64,000 nt of DNA from Azorinus chamasolen (taxonomy: Eukaryota; Mollusca; Bivalvia; Cardiida; Solecurtidae), in NCBI GenBank assembly GCA_963576725.1, contig OY755252.1:45051552-45115551 (forward strand), given 5' to 3'. A program made the translations under genes and the position numbers. This document shows, one piece after another, positions 44,866 through 55,051 of this stretch. The notes below the pieces were generated by a model that worked only from the letters and a program-made list of their open reading frames with translations, was not told the DNA's origin and made no database searches. How positions within the stretch are numbered: the stretch's first letter is position 1; each line of letters opens with the position of its first letter.

Positions 44866-45227
44866 ACCTAACTAGTTTGTAAGATGTTATTCAGCTTTTT
44901 ATGCAGTAAGCTGTAGCAATGTTTTGTGTAAACCACAATCAAACTGTTTGAATGCTTCACCCATTCCCTCATAGTGACACTTTTTAGATGAGAAGTCATT
45001 TTTTGAAACCATTATGGTGAATAGAGCATTTGCTCCATAGGAAGCTATATTAGGAGCAAATGCCCTAATTATCACATCGGTTTCAAAACTATACAGTTCT
45101 AAAAAAAAGTCCTTTTGTGTAGTAAATGGTCCTGTTCAGTGGATATATTTAAAGAGGTTGGTGCTAAAAATAGCCTATGAGGTAATGAGTTAAATTTTCA
45201 ATATAGAATGGTACATAATTGTTAACA

Positions 45228-45362
45228 ATCAGCCCGTGATGATTTCACACTGAAGAGAAACCATATGGATGTCCCGTTTGTGGGCGGAGATTCACGCAGA
45301 AATCACATTTAAAGACTCATGGTTATATAAATGCATATAATGCCCCCTTCTAATACGGAAGC
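45228..45362 (+). pseudogene. Cassette F: decayed partial duplicate of cassette E
   Basis: From about 45228 the sequence follows E (from about 42843) through the end of finger 1, finger 2 and about 200 bases of 3' flank, including the shared 3' segment ATACGGAAGCATTTTATGTG. The part encoding the first Cys pair, the split codon and the acceptor is missing. The linker reads TEEKP (Gly to Glu). Finger 2 keeps CPVC and the QKSHLKTH helix, but bases are lost after ACTCATG, shifting the frame so the last His is gone and a TAA follows. It cannot encode a two-finger tail. Confidence 0.8.
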
Positions 45363-45520
45363 ATTTTATGTGTGTTACCCATTACTCATGAATATTCATG
45401 AAAGAAATTATGACATCTCGAAATAAATTTGAATATTTTTATACAATGACATAATAATGCATGAAAAACTGGAGAATCTCATCTATATTATTCCGTAAGC
45501 AAACAGAGCAGACACTGATC

Positions 45521-45616
45521 AGATGGCTCCTATAAGGGGCATTTGATTGGCTCCTATAAGGGGCATTTGATTGGCTCCTATAAGGGGCATCTGATTGGCT
45601 CCTATAAGGGGCACCT
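45521..45616 (+). repeat. 24-bp expansion at the centre of a MITE palindrome
   Basis: GGCTCCTATAAGGGGCATTT + GATT, four copies, between CAGACACTGATCAGAT and the right arm CCTGATCTGATTC. Confidence 0.85.
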
Positions 45617-46341
45617 GATCTGATTCTTCTCTTTTTGCAAAAGTGTAGAAAGGCGTATTTAAAGGTTATTTTAAGACCAAACTTCTTTGAATAATTCTAC
45701 CAAAAAGGAGAATTTACTAGCAAAAAGGTAGAATTAGATGTAAAGTTTAAAATAGGAGCAAATGCTCTGTTGATCACAATGATTTCAAAAAGTAACTTTT
45801 ATACAGTCGTCAATTTAAGGCCACAATATGAAGGAATGGGTTAAAGTTTTGAGTGCTGAATATTCAAAGTATTCAGTCTATTATAATAAATCTTTTCCTT
45901 CATATAAATGCCATTTTATGCCTATGCATATAGAGTAGATCTGGATCTGGGTCTACTCTGTTTGCAAAGGTGTAGAAATGCGTATATATGGAGTAAAGGG
46001 TTAAGTATAAAGCACAAGCAATGTGTGACTGTTATAATCTTGTATATATGTAAAATAAGCTTACATGTAATGATTTCATCAGTTTCTAAACTGATTTCAA
46101 GTCAAAAGTAATCTGTCTATTTATATAAATAAGTTGTTTAGTGAAAATGTCTTGTGACCATTGAAGTAATACTGTTTGTACTTCTCTGAAGAACTTGTAT
46201 TGTGAAATGTATTTGTGAATCAGTAATGGTTTACACGACCTTGTAAATTCTAAATGTAACGTAGGTCAAATTATTATTTTGATATCGCAAACACGTATGG
46301 AAGTAATAAACTTTTAAAATGTGACATGTGTAGATACTTTG

Positions 46342-46534
46342 CAGAGCTACTGATAACGGTGCGTACTCAAAAGCTAAAATCGTCATTTCTCCACCAAATC
46401 CTGTGTTGTTACCACTCTTTAGAATCGTCTCGAAGAGACGATTCTAAAAAGTGGTCACAACATAGGGTTTGGTGGAGAAATAAAGAAGTTATACTTAAAA
46501 ATATTTTGATTTACGCATCTTATCTGGAGCTCTG
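46342..46534. mobile_element. hAT6 MITE, well preserved
   Basis: Left end CAGAGCTACTGATAACGGTG, right end TATCTGGAGCTCTG, with near-complete inner arms around AATCGTCTCGAAGAGACGATT. The flanks share CTTTG (5 bp) only, so its duplication has probably been altered by one base. Confidence 0.75.
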
Positions 46535-46569
46535 CTTTGGCTTTAAGCTTGAGTGTTTGATTATTGTTT

Positions 46570-46773
46570 TAACCCTGTACTCCATAATATTTATATAAGA
46601 AATAATGACATCTTGAATAAACTTAGAGTAATTGTTAAAACTATAGAATCATATTTATATTATACAATCAAGCAGAGCAGACCTTGACCAGAATGCTCCT
46701 ACAGGAGCCATCTGATCTGAGTCTACTGTTTTGCAAAGGTGCTAAAAGGTATATTTATCGAGTAAAGGGTTAA
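46570..46773. mobile_element. TTAA-A MITE
   Basis: TTAACCCTGTACTCCATAAT to ATCGAGTAAAGGGTTAA. A short deletion form lies at 45890-46003. Confidence 0.7.
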
Positions 46774-46889
46774 GAACATATGACTTTGTTTTAAAAGTCA
46801 TTTAAAAGTCATTTTGCCATAGTTAGTAGAAGTAAACACTTCAAATGTGTTATGGATTACTTACTGGTGTTCTTATTATTGTACCAAGA

Positions 46890-47331
46890 CAGAGGTCTAG
46901 ATAAGATGCGTAAATTTAAACATTTTCAACAACAGCTTCTTTATTCCTCCACCAAACCTTATACTGTGACTACTCTTTAGAATCATCTCAAAGAGACCAT
47001 TCTTAACCCTTCGCTTGCTATTCGCGTCAATATATCTACCTGTAAATAGTGAAGACCCAGATGAGACAGCTCCTGCAGGAGCTGTCTCATCAGGGTCTGC
47101 ACTATTTACAAGTTGATTATGCAACCAGTGTACTCCACTGCAGTGATTGCACAGCGAAATACTTGTACACAGTGAAGATATATGTAATTATACAACAGGG
47201 CATGGGTAAAGAAGGAGAAATGTATTTTAAAATTCAGCAAGAGAAGGGTTAAGAGTTGTCACAGTATAGGGTTTGGTGGAGAAATGTCGATTTTATAAGT
47301 ATTTGAGTACGCACCTTTATCTGTAGCTCTG
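46890..47331. mobile_element. hAT6 MITE split by a TTAA-D MITE, target duplication CCAAGA
   Basis: Outer ends CAGAGGTCTAGATAAGATGC and CTGTAGCTCTG with CCAAGA at 46884-46889 and 47332-47337. Inside, at a TTAA in the palindrome, lies a complete TTAA-D element (47003-47252). The order of events is therefore readable: hAT6 first, TTAA-D second. Confidence 0.8.
47003..47252. mobile_element. TTAA-D MITE nested in hAT6 (family description)
   Basis: About 250 bp; ends TTAACCCTTCGCTTGCTATT and TTCAGCAAGCGAAGGGTTAA; left half holds a palindrome GACCCAGATGAGACAGCTCC ... GAGCTGTCTCATCAGGGTC, right half a unique non-palindromic GATTGCACAGCGAAATACTT. Three copies, 41433, 47003 and 48847, differ at few places, so this is the youngest family here. 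A 66-73 codon frame common to the copies is a by-product of their identity. Confidence 0.85.
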
Positions 47332-47681
47332 CCAAGATAATCTTTAGTTATTGACAAAGTAAAACTTGTAAATAAAGTACATGTACAAAACAAATGTGTT
47401 TTGCTTTTAAAATGTTCAACTAGAACGAACTCTTACCTTTCCCTGTTAAATATTCATGCAAGAAATAATAACATGAATTTTATTAGCTGAATATTTATTT
47501 ATACTGGCACATGACTGTACACAGAATAATGTGGGTATTTATAGAAGCTATAGGTCAGATCTAGGACTGCTTTATAAGCAAACAGCAGAGCTGTCTGATC
47601 CGGATCTACTCTGTTTGCAAAGACATGAAAACGTGTTTGTGAAAGGGAAAGGTTGCTTGAGGTACATTACAAGTTATACGG

Positions 47682-47933
47682 TTAACTTTTCTGCCATGAA
47701 TATTTATGTAAGATATAATGATGTAATGAATAGTAATTAGATTTATTTGACATAATAGTACATAGACACAGGAATGTTTAGCCATGGCAGAAACTGCAGA
47801 ATCATATCTATATTATATCATATAGCAAACAGAGCAGACCCTGATCAGACGGCTCCTACAGGGGCCGTCTGATCTGGGTCTACTCTTTTTTTTCAAAGGT
47901 GTAGAAAGGCATTTTTATGGAGGAAAGGGTTAA
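47682..47933. mobile_element. TTAA-A MITE
   Basis: TTAACTTTTCTGCCATGAAT to ATGGAGGAAAGGGTTAA, palindrome GGCTCCTACAGGGGCC. A further, weaker copy at 47435-47655. Confidence 0.7.
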
Positions 47934-48564
47934 TGAATAAAATTCTATAATTGCATAATTATGAACAAGAGAATTTGGGCATGACAGAAACTATAGACTA
48001 GTGGTCAATTGTAATCCATTTGAGCAAACATAGTATATATCTTGATCAGACAGCTCCAGAACTTAGGGGATTCATGTGGTTGAAAAATAAGCTATTTAAA
48101 TATTCATAATGTTATTTTTAGCTTGTCTATTTCGAAGAAATTGAAGCTATTGTGATCACTGGGTTGTAGTAGTTGGCGGCGGCGTGCAAACACTTTAATG
48201 TAGCTTATTACTCACAGTATAAGAGGTATCAACATGCAACTTCATAGGTGGTAGATCTCATTGAGGAGAAGGACCCTACATAAGAACCATAACTCTTGAT
48301 TTCAAAATTTGGAGTTATGGCCCTTTGTCATTTTCAAAGAGTTTTAAATTAGCTGGACAAGCACGAAATCAGACGAGCGTTTGCACGTGGATCTTGTTTA
48401 CTTGAATAATCATCAGGCGATGATTGTAATTCACTCATAGCATGCACAAAGAGGTTATATCACTAGTCCCATAAAAGCATGGAGAAATGACATGAGTATG
48501 GAGAAATGACTTACATATGGACCAAGATGGTACAAACGATATCTAAGTTCAGACAGATGGCAGC

Positions 48565-48801
48565 TTAATCCTTTACCTGTGATGGATATTCATGTAAGAC
48601 ATAATGGATCATGAGTAATTATTAGTATGCAATATGTACACTAGACATTTGGCTCAGGCAAAAACTAGAATCACATCTATACTATACCATGTAAGCAAAT
48701 AGTGCAGACCCTGATTTGATGGCTCCTACATGAGCTGTCCGATCTGGGTTTAATGTGTTTGCAAATGTATGAAAAGGGGTTTATTTGAAGGAAAGGGTTA
48801 A
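48565..48801. mobile_element. TTAA-A MITE
   Basis: TTAATCCTTTACCTGTGATG to TTGAAGGAAAGGGTTAA. A decayed copy lies at 49234-49425. Confidence 0.7.
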
Positions 48802-48846
48802 CTTGACACTTTATGATGAAAATTCATGCAGGAAATAATGACAGCA

Positions 48847-49095
48847 TTAACCCTTCGCTTGCTATTCTCGTCAATATACCTACCTGTAAATAGTGAAGAC
48901 CCAGATGAGACCGTTCCTGCAGGAGCTGTCTCATCAGGGTCTGCACTATTTACAAGTTGATTGTGCAATCAGTGCAGTCCACAGCAGTGATTGCACAGTG
49001 AAATACTTGTACACAGTGAAGATATATGTAATTATACAACTGGGCATGGGTAAAGAAGAAGAATGTATTTTAAAATTCAGCAAGCGAAGGGTTAA
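48847..49095. mobile_element. TTAA-D MITE nested in TTAA-A
   Basis: TTAACCCTTCGCTTGCTATT to AGCAAGCGAAGGGTTAA, TTAA 48847-48850 and 49092-49095. The host TTAA-A text stops at GAAATAATGACAGCA and continues after 49095. Confidence 0.85.
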
Positions 49096-49496
49096 TATAA
49101 ATTGCTGTTTTTGATAATGCACGTGAGCATAGGATTTTTTTGCCCTTGCTGAAGCTGTAGAAAGTGCTGTATCAGTAACATAGTCATACCATTCATATAC
49201 CATTAGAAAAATTCAATAAAATTAGATAAAGCATTAAACCCTTTCCGCCATGAATATTCATATAACAACATTTCATAAATATTAATTTTATGAAATAAAG
49301 TTTTGTAAATGTCACATCAATAAAGGAGATTGGTCATGAAAGAAACTAGAACAAGTTCTATAAAATTCCACAAATAAACAGAGCAGACACTGGGTCTACT
49401 CTATTGCAAAGGAGTATCTATGACGTTCAACATTAAACCATAGTTTTGAGAATACCTTACTTAACAAAATGTCAAGGCCATGTAATTTCTTCTGAG

Positions 49497-49687
49497 CTCC
49501 AGTTAAGATGCGAAAATTAAAAATATTTTCAAGAATAATTTCTTTATATCTCCATCAAACCCTATGTTGTGACCATTCTTTTTAGAATCATCTCGAAGGG
49601 ACGATTCCAAGAAAAGGTCACAAGGTAGTGTTTGGTGGAGAAATGACGATTTTAGTATTTGAGAATGCACCTTTATCTGTAGCTCTG
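49497..49687. mobile_element. hAT6 MITE abutting a hairpin element
   Basis: The left end is a changed form, CTGAGCTCCAGTTAAGATGC; the right end CTGTAGCTCTG runs straight into the GGGTCCATGC hairpin that precedes cassette G, sharing the last G. No target duplication can be read on the right because of that insertion. Confidence 0.65.
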
Positions 49688-49838
49688 GGTCCATGCTTAT
49701 AAAGCTTTTAGTTGAGTCTGAGATCGTTCTCAAGCTTTTGATTGGTCAGATTTGAGCCTTTGGCTCAAATCTGACCAATCAAAAGCTTGAGAACTCAAAT
49801 CTGACCAATCAAAAGCTTGAGAACGAAACTTAGACTAC
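49687..49838. mobile_element. Hairpin element, GGGTCCATGC ends, directly before cassette G
   Basis: GGGTCCATGCTTATAAAGCT at the left; the right arm is partly duplicated (CAAATCTGACCAATCAAAAG occurs twice) and the last 40 bases are lost, fading out 15-20 bases before the acceptor of cassette G at 49855. Confidence 0.65.
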
Positions 49839-49855
49839 TCCTGTTACCATTTCAG

Positions 49856-50079
49856 CATTTCAAGGTCTACAGGCCTTCAAGACAACCTCAGATGGAAAGG
49901 AAGTGAAACTGGGCCATTTTTGTCACTTTTGTGGAAAGCAGTTTCCCAGGAAGTACAATTTGCAGTTGCACATGCGGACTCATACGGGTGAAAAGCCTTT
50001 CGAATGTAGCGTGTGCGGTCGAGGATTTAGTCAGAAGTCTTCGATGAGGTCTCATATGATTGTGCATATATCGCGCTGA
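49856..50079 (+). CDS. Cassette G: alternative terminal exon with two C2H2 fingers
   Basis: Acceptor TTACCATTTCAG (the same 12 bases as E), split codon A|CA (Thr330), 73 residues, TGA at 50077-50079; about 403 residues when spliced. The frame is fully open but has no early ATG, so ATG-based gene finding would miss it. Fingers CHFC...HMRTH and CSVC...HMIVH joined by TGEKPFE; helix cores RKYNLQLH and QKSSMRSH. The stop codon lies inside a short tandem repeat that continues into the 3' flank. A hairpin element ends only about 15-20 bases upstream of the acceptor, an unusually tight fit for a branch point. Confidence 0.87.
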
Positions 50080-50180
50080 GAGGATTGTGATTATCTCAAT
50101 ATATTGCGCTGATTGGATTGTGAATATGTCACGTTGAATGGTTTTGATGAATATTTTGCGTTGAAAGGATTGTGAATATG
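50062..50180 (+). repeat. Short tandem repeat spanning the stop codon of cassette G
   Basis: Units like ATATTGCGCTGATTGGATTG + TGAAT, about four diverged copies; the first, ATATCGCGCTGAGAGGATTG, includes the last sense codons and the TGA. Confidence 0.7.
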
Positions 50181-50421
50181 TTGTTAATTAAAAGGCTTTT
50201 GCAAAATGTACTACCATGGTTGACTGCAGGTGACACGTAATAGAAAGGATTAATTTGGAGGTAGAGTTAAAAGTTTAAAACAACTGTAAAATAGAAAACT
50301 GTTTGTTCTTATCGAAGTTGAGTGAGTCTTGGTATTGGGGCAGACAAACTTAAGCCACTAGTGCAGATCCTGAAGGAGCAGTTTGGTCGGGGTCTTCACT
50401 ATTTACTACTGTTAAAGTTAT

Positions 50422-50660
50422 TTAACCCTTTATACTCTATGGATATGCATTTCTACGCCTAAATGCAAACAGTAGACCCAGATCTGGGTCTACTCTGTTT
50501 ACCTATGAAATTATGACAGATCTGACTACAGTTTCTACCAGTACCAAGATACTCGCACAGTGTACATATGGCATTATAAAAATGCAGCTAATATTAATAA
50601 TGTAACATGTATGCATGATGTCATTATTTTTACATGAATATGTAACAGGGAAAGGGTTAA
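50422..50660. mobile_element. TTAA-type MITE 3' of cassette G
   Basis: TTAACCCTTTATACTCTATG to AACAGGGAAAGGGTTAA; palindrome shortened to GACCCAGATCTGGGTC. Similar copy at 50820-51062. Confidence 0.7.
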
Positions 50661-51282
50661 ATGCTGTTCCACTTTAAAAAATTGGGATGGGGACTCTGGA
50701 AAGGGTTAATAGGGGTAGTTAACTATTAGTGTATGAATAACTATTAGGGTAGCAAGGATGAATTTGTGGGTAGAGTGGAATCACTATAAACGAGATGGAA
50801 AAGGTTCCATATTATTTTACCCTTAACTCAATAAATATGTACCTTTGCAACGAGATCCAGATCATACGGCTCCTGTAGGAGCTGTCTGATCAGGCTCCGC
50901 AGTTTGCTTACACTATAATATAGACTTGATTCTATAGTATCTGAGTGCGATGGCCAAACATTCCTGTATCCAAGTGCTACTGAGTATTATAACAAATTAA
51001 TCTCATAGTCATGACGTCATTATTAAATTTTCTTACTTGAATATTCATGGAGGAAAGGTTAACCATTTCCATGTTGAATATTCATGTAATAAACAATGAC
51101 AAAATGAATATGTATTACAAGAATGACTGACATGTAGAAGGGAATAAATATATAACAATTCTTGTATGAGCAATAAAGATAAACCCCTCCAGGAATTATA
51201 TATCATCTGAATGTACAACTTCTGCTATGTTTCCATACATATCCTGTATTTGTATGAAAGTTTTGAAATTGCAGCTCATAGA

Positions 51283-51544
51283 TATTTTTAACACTTTCTT
51301 TATTTATAATATAAATGCTTTTTCACACATTTTCAAACAGAGTAGACCCAGATAAGACAGCACCTAGAAGAGCCGTCTGATCAGGGTCTTTCTGTTTGCT
51401 AATGGAATTTGATAGATCTTGTTTCTTTACTTCCTAAAATAGCTACAATTTTCCATCTTCCATATTTCATTAAATAACTATTTTGTCCATGAATATTCAG
51501 TAGGTACTGAAAATTGGAATAACATAGAACAGGGAAAGAGTTAG
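51283..51544. mobile_element. TTAA-B MITE, reverse orientation
   Basis: TTAACACTTTCTTTATTTAT to GAACAGGGAAAGAGTTAG. Confidence 0.65.
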
Positions 51545-51642
51545 TCATCATTTTATACATGAATATTTATGAGATAAAAGAATAATAACAAAACTGTTGT
51601 GCCAGAGTAATGTATATAATATAATCTCTCCATGGCTTTGTA

Positions 51643-51648
51643 AATAAA
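51643..51648 (+). terminator. Candidate poly(A) signal for cassette G
   Basis: TGTAAATAAAGTACAAATCA with GTGTGTTTTTAATTTGTC 20 bases on, a good signal plus GU-rich element, 1.56 kb after the stop. Similar TTGTAAATAAAGTACATG is at 47371-47376 in the E-G interval. Confidence 0.45.
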
Positions 51649-51718
51649 GTACAAATCATAATAAGTCGTGTGTTTTTAATTTGTCTTTTTAATCCATTGG
51701 ATAACACTGACAATTATA

Positions 51719-51920
51719 CAGTAAAACCTCTCTATAACGACCACTAAATTGTGTTAATTAGTTGGTATTTAGGGCAGGTGGCAGCTTAAAGCAAGGTGAC
51801 GGTAAAACAGAACGCTCCTATAGGAGGGTTGTTTTACTTTAACTTTGCTTTAAGCAGCCACCTGTCTTTAACACACAATACTTGATATGATTTAGTGGCC
51901 GTTATAGAGAGGTTTTACTG
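51719..51920. mobile_element. pogo-like palindromic MITE with TA target
   Basis: CAGTAAAACCTCTCTATAAC to TTATAGAGAGGTTTTACTG, TA at 51717-51718 and 51921-51922; inner arms GGCAGGTGGCAGCTTAA and its complement, centre AACGCTCCTATAGGAGGGTT. Confidence 0.8.
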
Positions 51921-52022
51921 TACAGAGCTGTAGGTAAAGGTGTACAAATACTAAAATGGAGATGATTCTACAGAGTGGACATAACATGGGGGTTGGTGGA
52001 GAAATAAAAGAGCTAAAATGTT

Positions 52023-52229
52023 TTAACCCTTTACTCCATAAATACACCTCTGCAAACAGTAGACCCACGTTTGACTACTCCTTGCTTATGAAATAATGTA
52101 GATAGGATTGTACAGTATCTGCCATGGCCAAACATTCCCGTGTCCATGTGCTATTGTAACGATTAATCTAATTAAAATATTAATATTGTCATCATTTCTT
52201 ATATGAATATTCATTGAGTGAAGGGTTAA
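52023..52229. mobile_element. TTAA-A MITE, reverse orientation, between G and H
   Basis: TTAACCCTTTACTCCATAAA to CATTGAGTGAAGGGTTAA; palindrome deleted to GTAGACCCACGTTTGAC. Confidence 0.7.
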
Positions 52230-52476
52230 TTTACGGGTCTTATCTATTCCTCTGTTATGATGGTAAATATTTTGGACACACTGTATTTAGGCACCTAGTT
52301 CAGGCAAAACTATGCTAATCAGGATCTTTGCTAGGGATCCAGATGAGCGGCGCAAATTAAAACATTTTCAAGAACAACTTTTTTTCTCCACCATACCCTA
52401 TGTTATGACCACTCTTTAGAGTCGGCTAAATGCATAAATATTTATAAGGGAAAGGATTAAAATGTGTATCTTATCT

Positions 52477-52649
52477 CAGAGCTCCAGATAAGGTGCGCAA
52501 ATTAAAACATTTTCAAGAATAACTTCTTTATTTATCTATCAAACTTTTGTTGTCTCTTCGAGACAATTCTAAAGAGTAGTCACAACATAGGGTTTGGTGG
52601 AGAAATGACGAGTTTAGTATTTGAGTACGGACCTTTATCCGTTGCTCTG
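52477..52649. mobile_element. hAT6 MITE, 6-bp target duplication TTATCT
   Basis: Left end CAGAGCTCCAGATAAGGTGC, right end TATCCGTTGCTCTG; TTATCT at 52471-52476 and 52650-52655. It lies 305 bases upstream of cassette H. An older partial copy (about 52337-52470) abuts it and supplied the target. Confidence 0.75.
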
Positions 52650-52954
52650 TTATCTTATTTTCAACTTTAGGGTACGTATTGGTCTCCAGTTTTTTTCAAA
52701 TGCTGCATTGAAAGTTTCTCTATTGGTCATAAGTTTAGTTTTGTCTCTGCTGTAATTGCAGACGGAGTAGACCCAGATCAGATGGATCCTGTAGGAGTCT
52801 TTTAATCAAGGTTTGCTCTGTGTGCCTGTAACAGTTTAACATGGTTCATCAGTTTCTGCAGTGGCCAGAGGTCTCTGTTCAAATGCCATGGTAACATTTC
52901 ATTTTAATATTTAATGCTTTTCAATGTTGTCAAAGTATTTATCCTATTTTGTAG

Positions 52955-53172
52955 GCATCTGGCAAATTGAAGAAAACAGCTTCTTAACTGCTCAAAGTGA
53001 GCAGGGGCGGTGTGGTTGTCATATTTGTGGAAAGACGTTCACTAAAAAGTCGAGCTTGAAACATCACATGGGAATACACACAGGACTGAAGCCTCATGTG
53101 TGCAAGTACTGTGGCAAACGATTCATTCAAAAGTCAAATTGGAAAAGACATTTGGTTAACCACCTAATGTGA
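52955..53172 (+). CDS. Cassette H: alternative terminal exon with two C2H2 fingers
   Basis: Acceptor CCTATTTTGTAG, split codon A|GC (Ser330), 71 residues, TGA at 53170-53172; about 401 residues when spliced. Fingers CHIC...HMGIH and CKYC...HLVNH; the linker is TGLKPHV, with Leu in place of the usual Glu. Helix cores KKSSLKHH and [18 protein letters not shown] begins at 53187, 15 bases after the stop, so the 3' UTR would be MITE sequence; AATAAA at 53733 is a candidate poly(A) signal. Confidence 0.87.
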
Positions 53173-53186
53173 CAGAATAAGGACCA

Positions 53187-53426
53187 TTAATTCTTTCCCT
53201 GTTAAATATTCATGTTAAATATAATGACATGAATATTTATTAGCTGTGTATATATGTATACAGGATGTTTTGGTATTGGTATGAACTGTGAAATGAGATC
53301 GATTCTAGATTTGTTTAGCAAATAGCAGACCCTGACAGGACGGCTGTTACAGGAGCCGTCTAATCTGGGTCTATTCTGTTTGCAAATGCATAAAAAAAAA
53401 GCATTTGTATGAGAGAGAGAGAGTTA
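53187..53426. mobile_element. TTAA-A MITE starting 15 bases after cassette H's stop
   Basis: TTAATTCTTTCCCTGTTAAA to GAGAGAGAGAGAGTTAA. Its right TTAA is shared with a TTAA-B element at 53423-53665. Confidence 0.75.
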
Positions 53427-53665
53427 ATCCTTTCTTTCATATTTCACACATTTTACAAACGGAGTAGACCCAGATCAGGCGGCTCCTGTAGGAGCCGTCT
53501 GATCAGGTTCTGCTCTGTTTGCTAGTGGGATTTGAAATATATTTTTCTTTAGTTTCTAAAATAGCGAAATCATTCCACCTTCCATATTTAATTGTAACTG
53601 CTTTGACCTTGAATATTCAGTAGGTATTGAAATTTGGACTAAATATAAAACGGGGAAAGAGTTAA
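53423..53665. mobile_element. TTAA-B MITE, reverse orientation, back to back with the preceding one
   Basis: TTAATCCTTTCTTTCATATT to AAACGGGGAAAGAGTTAA. Confidence 0.75.
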
Positions 53666-53732
53666 ATAGCGTCCAATGCATAAATGTTGTGTTAGCGATT
53701 ACCCTGTTGTGAGGAAGTGATATATCTGTTCC

Positions 53733-53738
53733 AATAAA
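53733..53738 (+). terminator. Candidate poly(A) signal for cassette H
   Basis: CCAATAAAAATCTGTTAC, 560 bases after the stop; another AATAAA at 55437. Confidence 0.4.
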
Positions 53739-53856
53739 AATCTGTTACAATTTTGATTGCTGAGGATTTTAATGAACTATTGACCTAGTTTTTTTTATCC
53801 ATACTGAACAATCCCATATTTATCTCGATGTGAATGAGATTTGGGTCTGGCAACTT

Positions 53857-53948
53857 TTCTCCTAGCTTGGCACCATATAACCTATATTATATAGTGTTGC
53901 AGTTCTCCTAGCTCGGCACCATATAACCTATATTATATACTGTTGCAG
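53857..53948 (+). repeat. 46-bp tandem duplicate
   Basis: TTCTCCTAGCTCGGCACCAT ... TATATAGTGTTGCAG, two copies. Confidence 0.9.
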
Positions 53949-54094
53949 TTCCATAAATGTTAAACCGTTACTCCATAAATATGAATTCTACATTTCCTGC
54001 CATGACCTAAAATTCTAGTGTCTATGTGCTATTATAACAATTAATCTAATTAATATTCATGTTGTCATTATTTCTTACATGAATACTCCTGGAG

Positions 54095-54330
54095 TTAACC
54101 AATTACCTCATAGGCTATTTTTAGATACAGCCTCTTTGAATAAATCTACTGAAAAGGGGCACTAACTGGAGAAAAGGAAATTTTTTTAGAATTTTGTAGT
54201 TTGAAACCATTGTGATAAATAGAGCATTTGCTCCTATGGAGCAAAATTTAATGCTCTATTTATCTTAATGGTTTCACAAAGTGACTTTTACATAGTCGCC
54301 AAAAGTCGTCAATATGAAGGAATGGGTTAA
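54095..54330. mobile_element. TTAA-C MITE nested in TTAA-A
   Basis: TTAACCAATTACCTCATAGG to TATGAAGGAATGGGTTAA, with TTAA-A halves at 53952-54094 and 54331-54525. Confidence 0.75.
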
Positions 54331-54710
54331 GGGTTAGTTAGATTGATTGTTATAATTGCACATGGATGTGTATTTTTTGGCCACAACAGAAACTGTAGAT
54401 CGAATCATATCTGTTATATCATAAGCAAACAGATCAGACCTTGATCAGACGGCTCCTACAGGTTTGATCTGAGTCTACTCTGTTTGCAAATGCGTAGAAA
54501 GGCGCATTTATGGAGTAAAGGGTTGAACTGGGTCCAAGCTGTTTGTAAGTCAGAGTTATGAAGCAAATAGGAGTTTTCTGATCAGAGTTTGCTGTATTTT
54601 CTTATCGGATAAAAGGATTAACCCAATACTTCATGAATATTCATGTAAGAAATAAGGACACTGTGAACATTAATTGGATGTTTATTTTACAATCGCATAA
54701 ATTTCTCAAT

Positions 54711-54913
54711 GAAGAAAATATTCCAAAATAGGGAATTAATATAATACATAAATACTTGAATTGTTCTGATTTAATATTTCGACCACTAAGGGCCTTGTTC
54801 GAAGATTGTCATGTCAAAATACACATAAATGTGAGGTGTATTTTGAAATGATAATCTTTGAAAAAGGCCCTTAGTGGTTGAAATATTAGATCGGAGCAAT
54901 TCAAGTATTTATA
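54711..54913. mobile_element. Hairpin insertion in a TTAA-A MITE, 11-bp flanking repeat
   Basis: The host MITE text CATAAATTTCT occurs at 54708-54718 and again at 54914-54924, as expected of a duplicated target. Between them is a palindrome with arms AATATTTCGACCACTAAGGG and GGCCCTTAGTGGTTGAAATA. Confidence 0.55.
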
Positions 54914-54971
54914 CATAAATTTCTGACAAAGGAATGTTTGACCATGACAGAAAAAGTAGTGTCAAATCTAT

Positions 54972-55051
54972 ATCAAGGGCTTGGTGCAAAACTATTCTAA
55001 CTCCTTCACAAAGTGAAGGAGTTAGAATAGTTTTGCACCAAGCCCTCGATA
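54972..55051. mobile_element. Perfect 80-bp hairpin in the same MITE
   Basis: Arms AAGGGCTTGGTGCAAAACTA and the exact complement, centre CTTCACAAAGTGAAG. It disrupts the usual AGATCTATATCATA segment of the host MITE. Too short to be autonomous. Confidence 0.6.
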
